Assembly: GCA_030849075.1 (NCBI GenBank)
Contig: JASAOO010003535.1
Location: forward strand, 1-64,000
DNA: 64,000 bases
Reading direction: 5' to 3'
Origin: Zelonia costaricensis
Lineage: Eukaryota > Euglenozoa > Kinetoplastea > Trypanosomatida > Trypanosomatidae
Shown piece by piece: positions 61,301 to 64,000 of this stretch. Within the stretch, counting starts at the first letter, position 1, and every line of letters starts with the position of its first letter. A program made the position numbers and the translations under genes. A model generated the notes under the pieces. That model had not been told where the DNA came from. It did no database searches and worked only from the letters and a program-made list of their open reading frames with translations.

Positions 61301-63760
61301 GTTGTTCGTCGCCGCATCGCCGCGCGGCGAAAGGTACTTGACCGCGCACACCGGGAAAAACCCGTTCGTGGCGTCCCAGATGGAGAGGTCCGTGTCGGTT
61401 GTCATCGCGGCCGACGCAAACCACAGCTGCGAGTGCAGCAAGTCGGCCCAGGTGAAGCCGCCAGTGACGGACGGCACCGCCGTACCCTGCAGGTTGCGCG
61501 CGGCCCACAGGGCCTGGGCAGAGGGCTTGAAGGAGAGGTAGTGGTGCCGCTTCGGGTCCGCGAGTCGGCCCATCGACGGGGGTCGCCACCGCATGCGACT
61601 GATGCAGGAGTAATTGTCGATGGGCGACAGGTAGGGCTGCTCCGCCAGGTGCGGCGACACGCTCGCCGGGATGGAGTTGACCGGTGGTCCTGCTGCGGCT
61701 GACGGCGGTGGCGGTGGAGCTGCGGTGGTGGCCGTGCCGCCAGGGACACTCGCAGGGAGGGGAGTGGAGGTGGGACTCTTGTCCAGCGTGCTGGCACAGC
61801 CGCCGGCACCCACCCCGCCCACGTCGCCGCCGGCTCCGCCGACGCTGCCGTTGTCTGTCACGACCTGCAAAAAGGAGATGCGCGTGTCCGGCTTCGTCTT
61901 CTCGCGACGGAAGCACACGGCGAGGAGGTCCGAGAAGAGCGGGTGGAAGGCAGCGGACAGCCCGGGCCCGCTGACGTCGAAGTAGCGCATCGCCTCCACC
62001 TGACGTCGATCGTAGAGGAGCACCTGCCCGGCGTTGCCGCACTCGGTGACGACGATGATCAGATCGGGGTTCGAGGGGGAGAAGACAATATCGCGCACGA
62101 CGCTGCGAGTGTTGTGCGCCGGCGGCCGAAGCACCAGCTGTGGCGCGTACACGCGGTTGCCATCGGTCGGCACCTGCCACACCTCAAAGTGCGTCGCCGG
62201 CGAGCTCAGCGCCAGCGTGTAGGAGTGGTGCGGGTCCCAGACGATCTTCTCCACCCGCATGTACGTGATGTCGATATTCAGCTCGATGAGCTCTTTCGCG
62301 AGCGGGCCCTTGGGATCGCGGATGACGTGGGGCAGGTTGCTCGCCGCCATGCCGGCGGTGTTGAAGCCGGCGCTCCCGCTCATCGGCGTGGGCAGGCCCG
62401 CTTCGTGCGGCGTGCCCACGTGGGACAGGGAGGTGGCGGCGAAGGAGGGGGCGTTCGCGGCAGGGGCGGACACCGGCGTGTACAGCCCAGAGGGGCCGCC
62501 GAGGCTCGTCGTCGACGTCGCGGGCGTGACGCCGCCGGAGGTGCAGTCGAGGTTGGCCACAACGGCCATGGTTGTCGACCCGCCGCCGGCCGCCATGGCG
62601 GAGGTGAGGGTCTTGCCCTTGTACTGGGAGCGGGTCCACTGCTGCGGCAGGTACGTGCCGTCGGCTTTGAACTGGATGGCGTCGAGGAAGATGGTCACGG
62701 TGCGCCCTGGCTGGATGAACGCGAGCGAGGCCTCCTCGGTGCTGGGGTACCAGGCAACGCTTTCCACCTTGATGAGCCCGCCGAAGGCACCGGTGTTGCG
62801 CAGTAGGAAGGGGGCCAAGGCCAGCGGCGTCGGCTGCGTCGGCTGCGTCGGGGACGATGGCGGGCCCTCGCCATCCAGCGCGACTTCAGGGCCCGCACTC
62901 GACGGTGCCTCCCGGTGCCGGCGCTGCCGCACCGCGGCGGCGACGTCGTGCCCGACCATCGGCATCACCTCCACGACGTGGATCTGCCGGGTGCTGCCGA
63001 CGGCCAGTGCGCGGAAGCCCGCGTGGTAGTCGAGGCAGCTGAGTCCTTCACTCAGCCGCAGGTGGTTGGAGAGGCCGGACACGGAGGGCACCGAAGTCAG
63101 CGTGCTCTGCGGGTCTGCTGCTGCCGTGGGTGTCGACGCGCCAACCCCCGCGGCGCTGCTGCTCGGCGTGGCCGCAGGTGAGGGGCTCATGCCAGGGAAT
63201 GCAGGATGTGGCGTGACGCCGTCGAGGCTGCCGCGCTGGGGCAGCGGGGGAGAGATGTCGGCGCCCACAGGGTGGGCGGCGGTGGCCGGCGCGAAGGCCG
63301 GGCTCTGGCAGCCCGGCACTGCCGTGGTGGCGCTGTAGGGCTGGCGGAGGCGCGCGTTGGGGCTGCGGCCAAAGGGCGCCGGACTCCCCGTGCGCAGGCT
63401 GCTCCCCACCGCCGCGGTGTTGGCGGGGCCGTGCATGTCTGCGGCCGTGCCGCCACTGCCGCCAGTCATCCCGCTCCTTGCGCGAGCTGCCGCCCCACCA
63501 CCCCCGGCGCGTGTGGCGACGGCGGAGGCTTGCAGGCTTGAGGGGCGCCGGAAGGGCGCCGAGCCGAGCCGCTTTGCCGTGTTCGTCAGAGGGGGACTCA
63601 TCTTCATGGGGGCCGTGCTCGCGGCTGGTGTGCCGGCATGGCGGGTGGCGGTCTGCAGGCCATCCGTCGGCGGCGTGGACGGGCTCAGCGGCCCGCCGTT
63701 GCGCGGCATGTTTGCGTCTCCCGGGGAGCGCCGCGCGTTCTTGCGCAGTGGAGCGGACAT
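55388..63760 (-). CDS. WD40-RING protein, WDR24/Sea2-like (GATOR2/SEA complex) (2790 aa)
   Basis: The N-terminal ~900 residues hold WD40-type blades: LSCLDYHAGFRALAVGS, ESVAWYPSTEEASLAFI, VEKIVWDPHHSYTLAL, VVRDIVFSPSNPDLIIVVT ending QVLLYDRR, and MRWRPP with FASAAMTTDTDLSIWD. The last pair matches the WDR24 pattern (WRPE, CAMMxDFNIYVWD). The C-terminus is a zinc module: CAKC, then a RING-like domain in the last 53 residues (C2740, C2743, C2757, H2759, H2762, C2776, C2779; SCGHGGHVHHMEEWL), which matches the GATOR2 family signature CSHGGHxxHxxxWL. GATOR2/SEACAT relays amino-acid status to TOR complex 1 at the lysosome or vacuole. The intervening ~1,800 residues are mostly low-complexity with a few helical, hydrophobic patches. 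Animal WDR24 is about 790 aa. The ATG at 63760 lies 13 nt past a strong polypyrimidine-AG, so the gene is complete within the window. WDR59 is the alternative. Confidence 0.82.
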   Translation of the reverse strand: MSAPLRKNARRSPGDANMPRNGGPLSPSTPPTDGLQTATRHAGTPAASTAPMKMSPPLTNTAKRLGSAPFRRPSSLQASAVATRAGGGGAAARARSGMTGGSGGTAADMHGPANTAAVGSSLRTGSPAPFGRSPNARLRQPYSATTAVPGCQSPAFAPATAAHPVGADISPPLPQRGSLDGVTPHPAFPGMSPSPAATPSSSAAGVGASTPTAAADPQSTLTSVPSVSGLSNHLRLSEGLSCLDYHAGFRALAVGSTRQIHVVEVMPMVGHDVAAAVRQRRHREAPSSAGPEVALDGEGPPSSPTQPTQPTPLALAPFLLRNTGAFGGLIKVESVAWYPSTEEASLAFIQPGRTVTIFLDAIQFKADGTYLPQQWTRSQYKGKTLTSAMAAGGGSTTMAVVANLDCTSGGVTPATSTTSLGGPSGLYTPVSAPAANAPSFAATSLSHVGTPHEAGLPTPMSGSAGFNTAGMAASNLPHVIRDPKGPLAKELIELNIDITYMRVEKIVWDPHHSYTLALSSPATHFEVWQVPTDGNRVYAPQLVLRPPAHNTRSVVRDIVFSPSNPDLIIVVTECGNAGQVLLYDRRQVEAMRYFDVSGPGLSAAFHPLFSDLLAVCFRREKTKPDTRISFLQVVTDNGSVGGAGGDVGGVGAGGCASTLDKSPTSTPLPASVPGGTATTAAPPPPPSAAAGPPVNSIPASVSPHLAEQPYLSPIDNYSCISRMRWRPPSMGRLADPKRHHYLSFKPSAQALWAARNLQGTAVPSVTGGFTWADLLHSQLWFASAAMTTDTDLSIWDATNGFFPVCAVKYLSPRGDAATNNESNDFIWLNELTMVSIFKSGDMVCTSFISSLLECSVMTSAERAQLRTTAPPQQQQQQLPRHRLHIDSKARDEHGELYSHRISEEETCLAMVPAYTRDPYADLFLTFTVLPTTSIVSDLFGHSYTVRNTNVALRRYYQQMIRRECGQLIRRLAIQVTKEAVLRQQWTTMRSVAPGSGSATTGPSTLSGLAALQELRARRPRSPFTQTNVYHGRVTSSQGSDSTPPSPRRSMLTRRYSVASSLSSMSARLTASGPTLGGRASTGPVAARGSSGVGPGLSGGQGQGSGYASGGTADLASRSPHHVWSLEDMSEAGGPATTAPPHAAQLGLRQQRGQERGRRTDGGAADQELVPDAFLRVRGDGGVLMDDGLEDADAHSPHASSSPYPELVDHDAGADAGAVDLGDDNQGDADDVDGNGSRRRRGGSSAMRWIARLLGFSRRERVQRYCDSEARRSTARSGDASHTEYCGDAAMLVHGLSAPPELAGSVRGADEAEDGASAPPRTAATALTAASRARPAQTPGDGPLGIGPLSSQSATWPITVAPHENSDSSTGSPRQVVTPGAPASTAQTRGTHAVGAATAAAPASSRGLSTSPGAPAPGPGKTAALRVGSGGDSSRGGPGGSSSLLHASASTGALPTGAAGGGNGSGSGMALGDLDGNASLVGSAGSAAASSYRRARGGVVFTQLFPLLEECVYVRGGAAPASASGPNGSRRKRATPRRGSYLAADTQGSASTSVPPGTAAAQPTSATAAAPTVASAPVSPTPASRTSPDSDSSSTPTLLVRQLHPTVLTSPGLHPADIGLGDDTTPMATTSPLQLPLPMPAPLTGCSAAGSPGGLLPAGATAAAGPAATRSSPGTAPPPTAAAAGGAAWHPVSAHAYLVAQRDVTAAVESFVLGDAVCGWSYTEMQAEQEAFVRFALEWDMGYELALAMKALRHKRADAEAAAKSGTAPPPAQPMGGGGEGLMLTQDVDAFPAAIRPRGLPRNSLAGAAPAGSEAGRRTEWRPSAAAAAQRDRKGLRTAAGAGHSAPQFHGADPSRMVDWGNGVPVPTHEDVDDKVASMMEANARICEQVQRLRQASSGQGEGGAVAVAARRSGAGGRGDAAEADAEGGETSNSQGPTPTPASAAAPPAGAPASPAAADPRAQWWRAAAHAWRSHHVSFIIFITTQQLEYAALMGDVQYSLVLYILFCVWWRLHSEVAEAAYAVASTAAAAAALALSDGSHDEDSSHHAGADTDSAHSGSSRPPSARQKRRGSGPAAGAADNPRRGTAGHREGQSFNKANDGADDSEDDAGSDRGAPSAEAVERLRLLCRFFLRCPLMPPSPEVHAAHPPCPDMQSSTGMRTSGSTGALSSAGGAGKLRDRLNNSPLPTLSVGSVGGPRLMSGGGGGGAGAFLRTSASSPSLPSRSQNNSSRRLNETPSTPAMAASLGDGRGGHRTRSNNLLGLGAGPMGGAAAAAQALLRVDAMGDRSGAAARASAAAGGAGSGLTSLEGRNTYVDIAGLRGVRLYARVAEDLCASQDCFCPPAEWKLRALQWLETYTADLYARQLYVPLNELLLVMPEIFREPTNPVQPRAADIAYEKQMTYVYCGRCSKAELWSRTPQDAVPAAVCLYDRVLQRAHHSSSSERSDDTDTEEEEREASRSATVPGSRGRDTDAHAGTSRTPMSVAEAAAARRQWRRQRSRRSRLQQQHQQRRRANQRRGVATIRRGSTEYDERGVEYAEGFSSDLSTPAVESPTSSSLCSSYRSCGAVHDRALAGSPASNDVSLSSEHSTHDHRGTSGTELYQTASSLEHNHHSPGAGAGAARRGGGSGDATARVTVSVPAIPAVNGLDVAASATSAAATRPPLRTRDSRPHLDDLLGERPQTSGGPEWGDDGADAGQGSSPTRRRRCTAVGCSGFGDAAPTANNATCAKCSNRTAMTCVICEEVVEGVFFWLRSCGHGGHVHHMEEWLRYSHECPRCGVPITQTWKGS

Positions 63761-63772
63761 CAGGCAGAGGCG

Positions 63773-63774
63773 CT
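63773..63774 (-). promoter_or_regulatory. Candidate trans-splice acceptor AG, WDR24-like gene
   Basis: A long pyrimidine tract (63780-63850, coding strand, with CCCCTCCTCCCTCCCCC) is followed by TTACAG, 13 nt before the ATG at 63760. It is one of the strongest acceptors here and argues that translation starts at 63760. Confidence 0.65.
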
Positions 63775-64000
63775 GTAACGAGACGGAGAGGGGGAGGGAG
63801 GAGGGGCAGAGCCGTAACAAGAAAAGAACAAAAGAGGTGAGAAAGGGGGATGCCAGTTTGGGGCACCAATGTGTGTCAGCCCAAAATGCACAGCCGGACG
63901 CGATGGCGCGGAGTGGCGGGTGGTGGTGTGTGTGTGTGTGTATGTGTGGTCGATACGTCAAGCAGGAGGTCGGAGAAAGGGTATGTGTGTGTGTGTACAC
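63775..64000. other. Upstream region of the WDR24-like gene at window end
   Basis: It holds the polypyrimidine tract of the WDR24-like gene and two (TG)n tracts near 63925-63942 and 63983-63996. The next gene upstream lies outside the window. Confidence 0.6.

Noticed and set aside
63761..64000. N-terminal extension of the WDR24-like gene to the window edge
   Set aside because: It is repeat-coded (Thr-His) and interrupted by a strong trans-splice acceptor at 63773; the ATG at 63760 is the likely start.

Overview
The window looks like part of one polycistronic transcription unit from a trypanosomatid protist, most likely of the Leishmania/Leptomonas/Crithidia group. All eleven genes I can support lie on the minus strand and none shows a sign of an intron. 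Coding DNA is very GC-rich. The spacers are long and full of (CA)n/(TG)n tracts and homopurine runs, which read as polypyrimidine tracts on the coding strand. Upstream of most start codons a polypyrimidine tract followed by the first AG is visible, as expected for spliced-leader trans-splicing. The species cannot be fixed from the sequence alone.

In transcription order (high to low coordinates) the layout is: a WD40 + C-terminal RING protein resembling WDR24/Sea2 of the GATOR2/SEA complex (55388-63760); an ATAD5/Elg1-like AAA+ ATPase of the RFC type (46901-53851); a large MORN-repeat protein (39791-45517); a disordered Ala/Lys/Asp/Ser-rich protein (34877-38434); a TOR-family PI3K-like kinase (20384-30715); a zuotin/DNAJC2-type ribosome-associated J protein (14819-16768); a YIF1-type Golgi membrane protein (12887-13894); a PRP38-family splicing factor (11190-11954); an unidentified multi-pass membrane protein (9754-10641); and three tandem carbohydrate-esterase-like proteins (7555-8877, 3149-4303, 986-2143).

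The genes span nutrient signalling (TOR kinase, GATOR2-like subunit), replication (ATAD5-like), splicing (PRP38), translation-linked folding (zuotin), ER-Golgi traffic (YIF1) and ester hydrolysis. Genes sharing a trypanosomatid transcription unit are usually functionally unrelated, so the TOR/GATOR2-like pairing may be coincidental.

The main points for a second look are: a 418-bp, ~99% identical gene-conversion tract between two esterase paralogues, one of which has lost the usual oxyanion-hole His-Gly motif; a TOR-type kinase with no recognisable FRB domain; a WDR24-like protein more than three times the usual size; three PIP-like FF motifs in the ATAD5-like protein; a twin basic-hydrophobic motif in the disordered protein; and a 186-bp duplication separated by a single N that is probably an assembly artefact. 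I found no tRNA, rRNA, CRISPR array or intact mobile element.
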